Positions 20,101-27,715 of a stretch of 64,000 bases of DNA are shown here, piece after piece (within the stretch, counting starts at the first letter, position 1; the number at the start of each line of letters is the position of its first letter). The DNA comes from Myxococcales bacterium. Its GTDB lineage: Bacteria; Myxococcota_A; Polyangia; Palsa-1104; JAEUJZ01. The stretch covers positions 52,610-116,609 of the forward strand of contig JAEUKB010000051.1 of NCBI GenBank assembly GCA_016794365.1. Reading direction: 5' to 3'. Under the pieces are notes generated by a model. The model made no database searches, had not been told where the DNA came from, and was given only the letters and a program-made list of their open reading frames with translations. Position numbers and translations under genes: made by a program.

Positions 20101-20353
20101 CAGAGCGAATCTCGGACACATCAGGAAGACCGTTTAGCGCCGTTTCGATCGGATAGGTGATGTACTGCTCTACTTCCGACGGAGAAAGCCCCGGAGCAGA
20201 GGTCAGAACAGACACCTGAACGTTGGTCACATCCGGCACCGCATCGACAGACAGCTTCTTCACCGCACCAAACGACAGCGCCGCAACAATCAGTGCCAAG
20301 ATCAGAACAACGCCGCGCCGCTCTACGCTGAATCGAACGAGTTTTTCAAGCAT
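17192..20353 (-). CDS. czcA: Heavy-metal RND efflux pump, inner-membrane subunit (CzcA/CusA family)
   Basis: This 1053-residue protein has the RND layout: TM1 near residue 15-30, two large periplasmic loops and two clusters of membrane helices. DFGLLVDGAIVMLEAV (about 405) and the TM4 region around it are the heavy-metal (HME) family proton-relay motif. The N-terminus MLEKLVRFSVERRGVVLILAL and YPIETALNGLPDVSEIRS are typical of CzcA/CusA. The last 30 residues carry His/Asp/Glu. It is the third gene of a minus-strand czcCBA-type operon, 4 bp after czcB. The metal (Zn/Co/Cd versus Cu/Ag) cannot be decided by eye. Confidence 0.95.
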   Translation of the reverse strand: MLEKLVRFSVERRGVVLILALIVAALSFGAVKKLSVDAVPDVTNVQVSVLTSAPGLSPSEVEQYITYPIETALNGLPDVSEIRSVSRTAVSAVTVVFKDNVNVWFARQLVSERMKIAEVDIPPEYGHPELAPVSTGLGEIYEFYLESTDGKHSPMELRTLLDWVVSYKLRSVPGVIEVNAMGGEAKQYQVVLDPKRLAAYKLSLGQVYDMLRRNNANIGGGYIEKNRESYVIRGEAQYQDPRDIGNTVIATDQDGTPVLLKRLAQVKLGPALRFGTVTKHGKGEIVAGTVMMLIGQNSREVVGNVKKALAEVSSSLPAGVKISTYYDRAQFINRMLKTVFVNLSEGAALVVLILFVTLGTLRGSLIAALAIPLSMGVAVIGMVQLDVTGNLMSLGAIDFGLLVDGAIVMLEAVMVRLAVRDGSPVSVPKAVADAMSQSARAVTFAVAIIMMVYLPLMALEGVEGRMFKPMAITVALALLGALVFTLTVFPALAATVLKAPAGSGGHDHGHHGGVWGRLQRAYAAQLDRLLSRPMTVYAVVLGLMLMTAQAASSLGAEFIPRLEEGQFAFDVKRLPSVSITEAQRLGTQMEEVVARFPEVESVVTRTGRAEVATDPVGPDETEVVVQLKEKEQWTTAHDLDALGEQIKLAVEREVPATFVSVSQPIEDRVNQLLSGSRADVVVKVFGPDLQVSKGLADRVAAILRTVPGSGDLRVQRVLGLPLLNVKADRLRLARYGIPADEVLAVVESSRVGRSVGKIFEGPRRFDLVLLLPPAQLTPESFGELLVGTGQGQLVPLAQVADIRESEGPAVINREGLERRVMVEANIRGRDLVSYVNEAQQKVHAQIQLPTGYRLDWGGQFENFTRAKNRLMLVVPMALAIIFGMLFLMFGDLRYAIAVFACVPLGVVGGVISLRLRGLPFSIPAAVGFIALCGVAVLNGVVMASELKRRIAEGQPLMNALRESAGGALRPIMTTALVAAIGFLPMALSTRAGAEVQRPLATVVIGGILSSTFLMLAVLPLLLRGLLHRGVGDAPDSPDSSALGTHSEADHAAS

Positions 20354-20357
20354 GATG

Positions 20358-21566
20358 TCACCTCAGAAGCTCGCTCTTTAGAAGGAATCCGCCGTCGGTG
20401 GCAATCCGCTCTCCTTCTTTCAGACCAGAGAGCACTTCGATCATGGCGCCGCCCGTGATTCCCAGCTCTACGCTACGCCGCGTAAAGAAACCATCGGGCT
20501 CTGCCACAAACACCAGAGGCTTTCCTTCCACCGTTTGTACCGCTTTGATCGGAACCGCCAACACCTCTGTTTGCGTACGCGCGGGATCTCCAATCAGCGT
20601 CGCGCTTACGAACTGACCCGGACGAAACAGTCCATCTGGGTTGTCAAACTCGATCCGAACCTGCGCAGTCCGTGTCTTTTCATCGACCACTTGTCCGACG
20701 TACTCGACCCGAGCCGGAAACGTCTTGCCCGGATAGACCATCGTTCGCAGCACCGCTTTTTGGTTTTTGTGAACGAACGCCACGTCCTTTTCAAACAGAT
20801 CCAGCACCACCCACAGACGCGACAGATTCGCCACGCGGAATGCATCTTGCGCAGGCTGCACCGACTGTCCCAGCGTCACTTCGCGCGTCAGCACCACTCC
20901 AGCAATCGGACTGACCAGCGGAACACGTCCCGGACCACTTCCGCTTCGCTCCAGTGCTTTGATGTCTTCGGGTCGCAGTCCGAGCGCACGCAGTCGCTGG
21001 GTTGCCGCTGCCAGGTTCGCTTCCTCAATCGCGGCTTGCGCTTCCGCCAGCTCTTTTTCACGAACGGAAGAGACTCTCCGCTCTGCCAGCTCGCGCTCCC
21101 GACGCAGGTTCGCTTGCGAAGCCATCACCGCTGCGCGCGCCGTCAGATATGCCGCTTGCGCTTGACCCACATCCGCGCTTTCCAGCGCAGCCATCACCTG
21201 TCCTGCTTTGACCGTATCGCCAATTCCTGCTTCCAGCGAAACAATCCGTCCCGCAATGAGCGGTCCCACTTGCGCAAAGTGATCCGCGTCATAGCTCACA
21301 GAGCCCACCAGCTCGACATCTTTGGCCAGTCGAATCCGCTGCGCTTCCGCAGTCTCAATCGGATTCTTTTTGCTCGCGAGCTGCGACAGCTTCAAGCGCT
21401 CTGTAGCCGCATCTGGACTGCTCGTAGCGCTGGTTTTTTCCGTCGCTGAAAGTGGTTCTTTGCTCTTTCCAAAGAACAAGCCAAGGACAAGCCCGAGCGC
21501 AGCTGGACCGATCCAGCCGATCACGCGAAGGCCACGACTCTGAACCGCGTTTTCAGGGGTCTTCAT
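20358..21566 (-). CDS. czcB: Heavy-metal efflux periplasmic adaptor (CzcB/CusB family)
   Basis: This 402-residue membrane fusion protein has an N-terminal anchor (about 13-31), then a barrel-sandwich/lipoyl half (GPLIAGRIVSLEAGIGDTVK), a long coiled-coil hairpin (about 145-200), the second lipoyl half (LVSPIAGVVLTREV) and beta-barrel and membrane-proximal domains. It bridges the inner-membrane pump to the outer-membrane channel. TAGGAG lies just upstream of the ATG. The ATG overlaps the czcC stop (ATGA at 21563-21566), giving translational coupling. Confidence 0.93.
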   Translation of the reverse strand: MKTPENAVQSRGLRVIGWIGPAALGLVLGLFFGKSKEPLSATEKTSATSSPDAATERLKLSQLASKKNPIETAEAQRIRLAKDVELVGSVSYDADHFAQVGPLIAGRIVSLEAGIGDTVKAGQVMAALESADVGQAQAAYLTARAAVMASQANLRRERELAERRVSSVREKELAEAQAAIEEANLAAATQRLRALGLRPEDIKALERSGSGPGRVPLVSPIAGVVLTREVTLGQSVQPAQDAFRVANLSRLWVVLDLFEKDVAFVHKNQKAVLRTMVYPGKTFPARVEYVGQVVDEKTRTAQVRIEFDNPDGLFRPGQFVSATLIGDPARTQTEVLAVPIKAVQTVEGKPLVFVAEPDGFFTRRSVELGITGGAMIEVLSGLKEGERIATDGGFLLKSELLR

Positions 21567-22858
21567 GACGGAACTCCTACAAGCAAGGGGACACCCACAG
21601 CGCGCTCTAGCTCAATCGCTGCGAGCCATAAATCTTCCAGTAGATCCAGAAAGCGAAGCCGCGTCTCTGTCAGCTCACGAGATGCTGTGATCACGCGAAA
21701 CAGATCGAACTTTCCGGCTTGCCAGCCTCGGCGCAGAAGCTCGATGTTGCGCTCTGCTGGTGGCAGTACGTCTTTTTCAAACGCCTTCACTTGCACCAAA
21801 AGCAGCGCCAGCTTGCGATGTGCAACCGCCACTTCACCGCGAATCCTCGTCAAAAGGAGCCGCTCTTCCGCTTGTCTTTGCAGCTCTTGCGCGGCCACTT
21901 GCGCAATCGGTCCTTGGTTGCGATTCCAGAACGGAAACGTGAGTCCAACGGTTCCACCCACAAAGTCCTGTCCCGGCAGATCGCGCTGATAATCAAACGC
22001 CACGGTCAGGTTGGGAATCGCTTCTCTGCGCAGACGACTGACATCACTGGATAGCGCGCTCTGTTGTCTGCGAATCGCCAGCAGATCCGCCCTTCCTTTT
22101 TCCGCCAGCGCATACAGCGCTTCGAGCCGATCCACCGATGTTTCGAGCTGCGGTGGTGCGGAATGATCCGTCGTCAGCACCAGCTTCGTCTGCGGAGTCA
22201 GTCCACACAGAATCCCAAGCTGGGTCTGTCTGCTCGCCAGAAGCGCTTCCGCTTGCGCGACATCCCCCCGAACCCGACCTTGTTCAATCTGCGCCAGGTT
22301 CGCATCGAGCGCGCCGGTTGCCCCCAGCTCCAGCCGCGCCTTGGCGGACTCCAGCAACTGCGAAGCCAGCTCTTCCCGACGGTGAGCAACCACCAATCGC
22401 TGATCCGCGAGCGCCGCTTGAACGTACGTAGACAGAAGCAGTGCGCGCGCTTCCACCTGCGCAAACGAAGTCTGTGCCTGCGCAACCTGAACCTGGGAAG
22501 ACACCGCTGCCAGCCTCGCCCAGCGCTGTCCTGCTATCTCTAGCGCTTGCTCTACGTGAACCTGGTATTGCAAACCTGTTGCAACTGGATCACTCGTCTT
22601 TTCCGTACGCTTGCCCATCATCACGGTCACGTACGGATTCTGGGAAAGCCACAGTCCGGCTCCCGCTTTGCGAGACTCCACAACCTTCTGTTCCATCTTC
22701 GCGCGAACCAGCTGCGGAATGTTGTCTGCACCAAGCTGTAATGCATCGCGAACAGACAGCTCGCGGCGTGCTGTGCGCTCCTCTGCAGTGGCTACAGGAG
22801 TCCTTCCCAGCGGAAGGTACGCAGCGCTGATGAGCAGCAGAACTCCAAGGTGACGCAT
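21563..22858 (-). CDS. czcC: Outer-membrane efflux protein, TolC family (CzcC-like)
   Basis: A signal peptide (MRHLGVLLLISAAYLPLGRT..., ending VATA) precedes long helical segments with two internal OEP repeats. RELSVRDALQLGADNIPQ near the N-terminus and GGTVGLTFPFWNRNQGPIAQ near residue 300 are typical of CzcC/CusC proteins. Start chosen at 22858 (AGGA eight bases upstream); an ATG 15 bp earlier (22871-22873) is possible but has no ribosome binding site. It forms the outer-membrane exit duct of the tripartite pump. Confidence 0.9.
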   Translation of the reverse strand: MRHLGVLLLISAAYLPLGRTPVATAEERTARRELSVRDALQLGADNIPQLVRAKMEQKVVESRKAGAGLWLSQNPYVTVMMGKRTEKTSDPVATGLQYQVHVEQALEIAGQRWARLAAVSSQVQVAQAQTSFAQVEARALLLSTYVQAALADQRLVVAHRREELASQLLESAKARLELGATGALDANLAQIEQGRVRGDVAQAEALLASRQTQLGILCGLTPQTKLVLTTDHSAPPQLETSVDRLEALYALAEKGRADLLAIRRQQSALSSDVSRLRREAIPNLTVAFDYQRDLPGQDFVGGTVGLTFPFWNRNQGPIAQVAAQELQRQAEERLLLTRIRGEVAVAHRKLALLLVQVKAFEKDVLPPAERNIELLRRGWQAGKFDLFRVITASRELTETRLRFLDLLEDLWLAAIELERAVGVPLLVGVPS

Positions 22859-23203
22859 GTTTGAGATCCTCATCGCTTAGGTCATCGTTCTTCTATGCGG
22901 CTCAATGCCTCCGAGCACTTTTTTGAGCATAGGAAGCGATGTCCCATCTCGCAAGGATTCGGATCATAAATTCCCAATCATGAAGTGGGAATGACCGACG
23001 GAAACCTGTCTTCGATCGTGCTTCGATGCCAGCACGACCGCTGCGCGCGTCAACGACCGGCATCACGCAGCATGTCCGACCAAATTGTGATGAACGAAAC
23101 TGGAAAGGAATGAGGAAAGGGAAACTGTGAACTGTGTCCCTTTTGCGAAGCAGAATCAAGCTGCGAATCAAAGGAATCGCAGCGGAAGGACAGTCTGTCT
23201 TGC
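22859..23203. promoter_or_regulatory. Upstream region of the metal efflux operon with a 7-bp inverted repeat
   Basis: This 345-bp gap lies between the YedE-like stop and czcC. It must hold the czc operon promoter. ATTCCCA (22970-22976) and TGGGAAT (22986-22992) form an inverted repeat about 110 bp before the czcC start, a candidate operator for a metal-responsive repressor or activator. No regulator gene is adjacent. I see no convincing gene in the stretch. Confidence 0.4.
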
Positions 23204-23638
23204 TTAGGAAGTCGGGTTCCGCATGTCGTGATAGACGCGATGCAGGACCATTCCTACGATCATGGATCCGACAAACACGATCGGAGCGGTCGATCCACTC
23301 ACAAGTCCCACGATCGCGGGCCCAGGACAGAAGCCTCCCAAACCCCAGCCGATCCCAAACAGTGCGGAGCCAATCAGCAGCTTGGAGTCCACTTCTTTGG
23401 CGGTTGGTAGATGAAACTTGTTTGCAAATAGCGGCTCCCGACGTTTCAGGATGAGAGGGAACGTCAGCGCCGTCACGAGCAGCGCGCCGCCCATCACCAG
23501 CGCCAGGCTCGCATCCCACTGTCCCGAGAAGTCCAGAAAGTCCTGAACCTTCTGCGGATGAATCATTCCAGACACGATCAGCCCGATGCCAAACAGCGCA
23601 CCGATTGCAAAGGACGAAAGACTCCGCTTCATGCTCAT
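23204..23638 (-). CDS. YeeE/YedE-family membrane protein (second half)
   Basis: This 144-residue protein has four hydrophobic helices. The family signature [18 protein letters not shown] lies near residue 95, with the invariant Cys of the sulfur-compound channel. It is encoded as a separate half: the partner gene overlaps its start by 4 bp (23635-23638), so the two products likely assemble together as one YeeE-like channel. YeeE/YedE proteins import thiosulfate or other sulfur compounds. Confidence 0.85.
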   Translation of the reverse strand: MSMKRSLSSFAIGALFGIGLIVSGMIHPQKVQDFLDFSGQWDASLALVMGGALLVTALTFPLILKRREPLFANKFHLPTAKEVDSKLLIGSALFGIGWGLGGFCPGPAIVGLVSGSTAPIVFVGSMIVGMVLHRVYHDMRNPTS

Positions 23639-24066
23639 GGCGACACTCCCAGCAAGTGACGCGTCACAAACACAGTGACAGCGCCAGCCAACATAAACGT
23701 CAAGGTGGCGTAGATCGATCGAGAAGAGCGACGCGCCAAGCCGCAGACTCCGTGACCCGAGGTACAGCCGCTACCCAGTCGCGTTCCGAATCCCACCAGC
23801 AGGCCCGCGACCACCAGTGTTCGATACGATGTCGTCGCTGTCACCTGCGGCAGATGTCCCGTCCACAGCAGATAACCAAGCGGTGCGCTCAGCATTCCGA
23901 CCAAGAACAGAGCCCGCCAGGAAGCGTCTCCTTTGGACGGATGAAGCAGTCCGCCCAGGATTCCGCTGATGCCCGCGATGCGACCTTTGAGCAGCAGCAT
24001 CAGCGCCGCTGCCGACCCGATCAGCAGTCCGCCAACCAAGGCTGAGATGGGCGTAAAATGATGCAT
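23635..24066 (-). CDS. YeeE/YedE-family membrane protein (first half)
   Basis: The protein is 143 residues with four predicted helices and the signature [20 protein letters not shown], including the conserved Cys. Together with the following overlapping gene it reconstitutes a full YeeE/YedE unit. It sits 132 bp downstream of a TauE-type exporter on the same strand, so the three genes probably form a sulfur-compound transport operon. Confidence 0.87.
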   Translation of the reverse strand: MHHFTPISALVGGLLIGSAAALMLLLKGRIAGISGILGGLLHPSKGDASWRALFLVGMLSAPLGYLLWTGHLPQVTATTSYRTLVVAGLLVGFGTRLGSGCTSGHGVCGLARRSSRSIYATLTFMLAGAVTVFVTRHLLGVSP

Positions 24067-24198
24067 GTTCGACTCCTCTTATTCTTGTTCGCGTTGTCTT
24101 GTTCGCGTTGTCTTTGATTGTGTCGCGCTTCTTCCGTACATCCGATCGCTCTCTGCGCGCTGCATCCTAGATGGTCTGGATGCGGTCTGGGTACGCGT

Positions 24199-24966
24199 TC
24201 ACAGAACGAACGTACGCAGCAGCATCAGCGTGGCTACAGAGAGCAGCAGCAGCGCAAACAACCGACGCAGAAACAGCGCAGGAACTCGCTGCGACAGGAT
24301 GCTTCCGATCACGCTGCTCGCGCTCATCGAGATCGCCAAGACCGCAACCAGCTTGCCATCCACCGTCGCGTGACCCAGATATCCAAGGGATCCCGCAAGC
24401 GACTGCATCGCAATCACCAGCAGAGACGTTCCTACTGCTTGCGGCATCGGCAGACCACCAAACAAGGTCAGCGCAGGAACCACCAGAAAGCCTCCGCCCG
24501 CCCCGAGCATTCCGGCGATCAGTCCAGTTGGGAATCCGATCGTAAGGCCCATCAGCCAGGATGCTGCTTTGGGAGACACAGACTCTCCAGTCCCGGCCTC
24601 TCCGCTCGCGGAGCGCTTCGTACGTAGCATCTGCACCGCGCTCGTCACCATCAGCACAATGAAGCCCGCCAAAAGAAGCTTGGCCGGAATGTGATGAGCA
24701 ATCCGACCGCCCAGATAGGAACCGAGCATCCCACTTACCCCGAAGAGCACGCCGGTTGAAAACACCACACGACCGGATCGCGCATGCAGCAGCATCGCAA
24801 CCAGCGTCGTCACTGCCATCACAAGCTGCGAGCTTGCGAGCGCATCTTTTGGTGCCAGCTTCAGGACATAGAGCAACACCGGAACAAGCAGCACCGACCC
24901 GCCACCACCGAGCATTCCCAGCAGTACGCCGATAAGCAGAGCCAGTCCCGCAGCAACTTCCAACAT
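24199..24966 (-). CDS. TauE/SafE-family anion exporter (TSUP)
   Basis: Start at 24966 gives 255 residues, the usual size; longer frames upstream lack membrane character. Two homologous halves each carry a Gly-rich motif, GVLLGMLGGGGSVLLVPVL near the N-terminus and GLIAGMLGAGGGFLVVPAL near residue 145, as in sulfite/sulfoacetate exporters of the TSUP family. AAGGAA lies seven bases before the ATG. It heads the YeeE/YedE genes, consistent with export of sulfite or a related anion. Confidence 0.88.
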   Translation of the reverse strand: MLEVAAGLALLIGVLLGMLGGGGSVLLVPVLLYVLKLAPKDALASSQLVMAVTTLVAMLLHARSGRVVFSTGVLFGVSGMLGSYLGGRIAHHIPAKLLLAGFIVLMVTSAVQMLRTKRSASGEAGTGESVSPKAASWLMGLTIGFPTGLIAGMLGAGGGFLVVPALTLFGGLPMPQAVGTSLLVIAMQSLAGSLGYLGHATVDGKLVAVLAISMSASSVIGSILSQRVPALFLRRLFALLLLSVATLMLLRTFVL

Positions 24967-25329
24967 GTCCTCATTCCTTCCGGCAACCAACGCCGCTTGA
25001 TTCGGAACTACAGCAAGCTCAGTGCCACAGCCCGGAAGCGCGTCAGCCATCGTCACCGCGCAGACGTGAAGTCGATCCACAGAGCGCCATCATCCAGGCC
25101 AATAGCAAGTTGCAACATGAAACAGAAATGTTTCAGCGATGCACGACATGTCTCGTCGAACCACGGAAACATCACGCCGGAGAAACGACGCCTTGACAGA
25201 AAAAGCTGAGTCGCGGTAGCTATTTGGGCTCTCAATCGGCTGCAAGAGCAGCTACCCAGCCTCCACCACATGGAAACTGCGTCCGGTGTGCTGGGTTCTT
25301 CCTTTCAATACGCAGGAAAGAAACGAAAC
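24967..25329 (+). promoter_or_regulatory. Divergent promoter region and long leader of rplC
   Basis: This 363-bp gap has no convincing gene. TTGACA at 25193-25198 with a weak TAGCTA at 25217-25222 (18-bp spacer) would start an rplC transcript with a leader of about 100 nt. Within that leader CCCAGC and GCTGGG could pair across roughly 30 nt, and CTGC/GCAG form a small hairpin near 25240, so an RNA control element is possible. AGGAAAG lies about ten bases before the rplC ATG. Confidence 0.4.
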
Positions 25330-26070
25330 ATGCCCGCGAATCGTACTGGCCTCCTCGGCAAAAAGCTCGGAATGACTCAGATGTTCACCCCGCAAGGTGA
25401 CCGCATTGGCATCACGGTCGTCCACGTTGGAACCTGCGTTGTCCTCGGCAAGCGCACCATCGAAAAGGACGGCTACTCGGCGGTTCAGGTTGGCTACGGA
25501 GAAAAGCCGCTGCGCCTGTGTACGAAGCCGGAACTGGGTCTGTATTCCAAGCTGAACATCAAGCCGGTTCGTTTTATTCGCGAGTTCCGTCTCGATCCGA
25601 AGCAAGTGGAGTCGCTCGAAGTGGGCAAGACGATTGCTCCGTCGGCGATCTTCAAGCCCCTTACCTTCGTGGATGTCGTCGGTCAGAGCAAGGGCAAAGG
25701 TTACCAGGGCGTTATCAAGCGTCACCACATGGCAGCCTCGGTTGACAGCCACGGTAGCCACGAGTTCTTCCGTCACGGTGGTTCGATTGGTTGTCGTCTG
25801 ACGCCAGGCCGCGTCCACAAGGGCAAGCGCATGACCGGCCACATGGGTGATGATCGCGTCACCGTCGAAAACGTGGCGCTCATCGAGGTCCGCGACACCG
25901 AAGGACTGCTGCTGCTGCGCGGCTCGATTCCCGGTGGCAACAATGGCTTCGTGGTGGTTCGCAATGCGACCAAGCGTCTCGGCGCAGTTCGCCTGACCGA
26001 GGCCGAGCAGGATCAGAAGAAGCGCGCCGCTGGTGTCAAGAAGCCGGCTGCTGGCGCCAAGAAGAAGTAA
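25330..26070 (+). CDS. rplC: 50S ribosomal protein L3
   Basis: The 246 residues start MPANRTGLLGKKLGMTQMF, the standard L3 N-terminus, and contain GQSKGKGYQGVIKRHH and the GGSIGCRLTPGRVHKGKRM..GHMG core that inserts near the peptidyl transferase centre. A Lys/Ala-rich tail (VKKPAAGAKKK) extends past the usual end. L3 is normally the second gene of the S10 operon (rpsJ-rplC-rplD). Here it stands alone, followed by rlmE and fmt. A start 60 bp earlier is open but lacks family sequence. Confidence 0.96.
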   Translation: MPANRTGLLGKKLGMTQMFTPQGDRIGITVVHVGTCVVLGKRTIEKDGYSAVQVGYGEKPLRLCTKPELGLYSKLNIKPVRFIREFRLDPKQVESLEVGKTIAPSAIFKPLTFVDVVGQSKGKGYQGVIKRHHMAASVDSHGSHEFFRHGGSIGCRLTPGRVHKGKRMTGHMGDDRVTVENVALIEVRDTEGLLLLRGSIPGGNNGFVVVRNATKRLGAVRLTEAEQDQKKRAAGVKKPAAGAKKK

Positions 26071-26091
26071 CCCGAGTCAAGCTGCTCATCG

Positions 26092-26706
26092 ATGGGTTCC
26101 GCAGGCATACTTTCAGACCGCAGAGGGCGTCACGACGCCTTCTTCAAGCGAGCGCAGCGCGAAAACTTCGCGGCGCGTGCGGTCTACAAGCTGCAAGAAA
26201 TCGACGAGCGCTATGCCTTGTTTCAGCCAGGTCAGCGCGTGCTCGATCTTGGCTGTCGTCCCGGCTCATGGCTGCAATACGCCGGTCAGAAGGTGTTGGC
26301 AAAGGGCGCGCTGGTCGGAATCGATCGCCAGCCGCTTGCTGTCACCATCAAGAATGCCCGCATCGTGGTGGGAGATGTCTTTGCCATCACGGGTGCCGAG
26401 CTTCGGGGCGAGCTCTCTGGCTTCGATGTTGTGCTGTCGGATATGGCTCCCGATACAACTGGGATTCGTCACGTCGATCAAGCACGCAGCGAAGGTCTGT
26501 TCGAGCGAGCCGTCGAGCTAGCCGAAGAGCTGCTGGTCCCAGGCGGTCACTTTCTGGGCAAGCTGTTCCAAGGTCCAGACTTTCAGCGACTGCGCGCTCG
26601 TCTGCAAGCGAGCTTTTCGGAAGTCCGCGTGGTCAAGCCCGATAGCTCTCGCAAAGAATCGATTGAGCTGTATCTCCTCGCGCTGCGTCGCAAAGCCCCG
26701 CTCTAG
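26092..26706 (+). CDS. rlmE: 23S rRNA (uridine-2'-O)-methyltransferase, RlmE/FtsJ
   Basis: This 204-residue protein has the RrmJ fold. The SAM-binding motif reads DLGCRPGSW at 52-60 (usually DLGAAPGGW). The catalytic tetrad is present in RlmE spacing: K33, D117, K157 and E192. E. coli RlmE methylates U2552 of 23S rRNA during late 50S assembly, so its place 21 bp after rplC makes functional sense. ATG at 26092. Confidence 0.93.
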   Translation: MGSAGILSDRRGRHDAFFKRAQRENFAARAVYKLQEIDERYALFQPGQRVLDLGCRPGSWLQYAGQKVLAKGALVGIDRQPLAVTIKNARIVVGDVFAITGAELRGELSGFDVVLSDMAPDTTGIRHVDQARSEGLFERAVELAEELLVPGGHFLGKLFQGPDFQRLRARLQASFSEVRVVKPDSSRKESIELYLLALRRKAPL

Positions 26707-26736
26707 CATTCCTTTCCAACCCTCAGGAGTCGGATC

Positions 26737-27714
26737 GTGCGTACCGTGTTTATGGGCTCGCCCGAGTTCGCGGTGCCGTGCTTGGCCGCGCTGCACAAGC
26801 ACAGCGAAGTCATCGCAGTGGTTTGCCAGCCAGACAAACCAGCCGGTCGCGGACAGAAGCAGACTGCGCCAGCGGTCAAGGTCTTTGCGGAGTCGCTCCA
26901 GCTGCCGGTGTTACAGCCGCAGTTTCTGCGTCCGAGCAAGTCCAGCTTCGTCGAGACGCTCTCGCAGCTTCGGCCTGAGCTGATTGTCGTCGTCGCATAT
27001 GGAAAGATTCTGCCGCCCGAGCTGCTCGCGATTCCGACGCATGGCTGCTGGAATGTACACGGATCGATTTTGCCTCGTTATCGTGGTGCGGCACCGATTC
27101 AGTGGGCGCTGATGAGAGGCGAAGAGCGAACCGGCGTGACGCTGATGCAGATGGATGCGGGACTCGATACCGGACCGATGCTACAGACGCTGGAGCTTCC
27201 GATCACAGCGGATGATACCGCCGGAACGCTGCACGAAAAGCTAAGCCAGCTCGGTGCGCAGCTTCTTACGCAAGCGGTTCCCGCGCTGAGCCAAGGTCAG
27301 GTTCCGCGCGCGATCCCGCAGGACAATGCGCTGGCGACGCTGGCTCCGCTGCTCGACAAGGAACACGGGCGCGCTGACTTTACGCGGTCGGCTCGACTGG
27401 TCTGCGGACACCTGCGCGGCGTCGATCCCTGGCCGGGAGGCTACACGCTGCTGCCCAAAGGACTGGCTGGTCCAGAAGCGGTGCCGCTCAAGCTGTTTTT
27501 GCCCAAAGTATCGTCGGGACAAGGTCGGCCCGGAGAAGTGCTCGGTGTCGATCGCGACGGACTTCACGTTGCCTGCGGCCAAGGCGTGGTGGTGTTTCCC
27601 GAAGCGCAGCTTCCCGGACGGAAGCGAATGCCGATGCAAGCACTGTGCGCTGGACTTCAGATTCCGCGCGGCACCCTCCTCGATGACGGTCGTCCAAACC
27701 CCCTTTTGACCTAG
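26737..27714 (+). CDS. fmt: Methionyl-tRNA formyltransferase
   Basis: The start is GTG at 26737, with CAGGAG seven bases upstream. The 325-residue product shows the Fmt N-terminus (MRTVFMGSPEFAVP), the formyltransferase motif HGSILPRYRGAAPIQWAL and the catalytic set N106, H108 and D144 at the same positions as in E. coli. The C-terminal tRNA-binding domain (about 210-325) is complete. It formylates initiator Met-tRNA. The usual partner def (peptide deformylase) is not adjacent; it follows rlmE by 30 bp. Confidence 0.95.
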   Translation: MRTVFMGSPEFAVPCLAALHKHSEVIAVVCQPDKPAGRGQKQTAPAVKVFAESLQLPVLQPQFLRPSKSSFVETLSQLRPELIVVVAYGKILPPELLAIPTHGCWNVHGSILPRYRGAAPIQWALMRGEERTGVTLMQMDAGLDTGPMLQTLELPITADDTAGTLHEKLSQLGAQLLTQAVPALSQGQVPRAIPQDNALATLAPLLDKEHGRADFTRSARLVCGHLRGVDPWPGGYTLLPKGLAGPEAVPLKLFLPKVSSGQGRPGEVLGVDRDGLHVACGQGVVVFPEAQLPGRKRMPMQALCAGLQIPRGTLLDDGRPNPLLT

Positions 27715-27715
27715 C

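Noticed and set aside
22902..23519. 205-residue minus-strand open frame upstream of czcC
   Set aside because: Overlaps the YedE-like gene in another frame and shows no domain or ribosome binding site.
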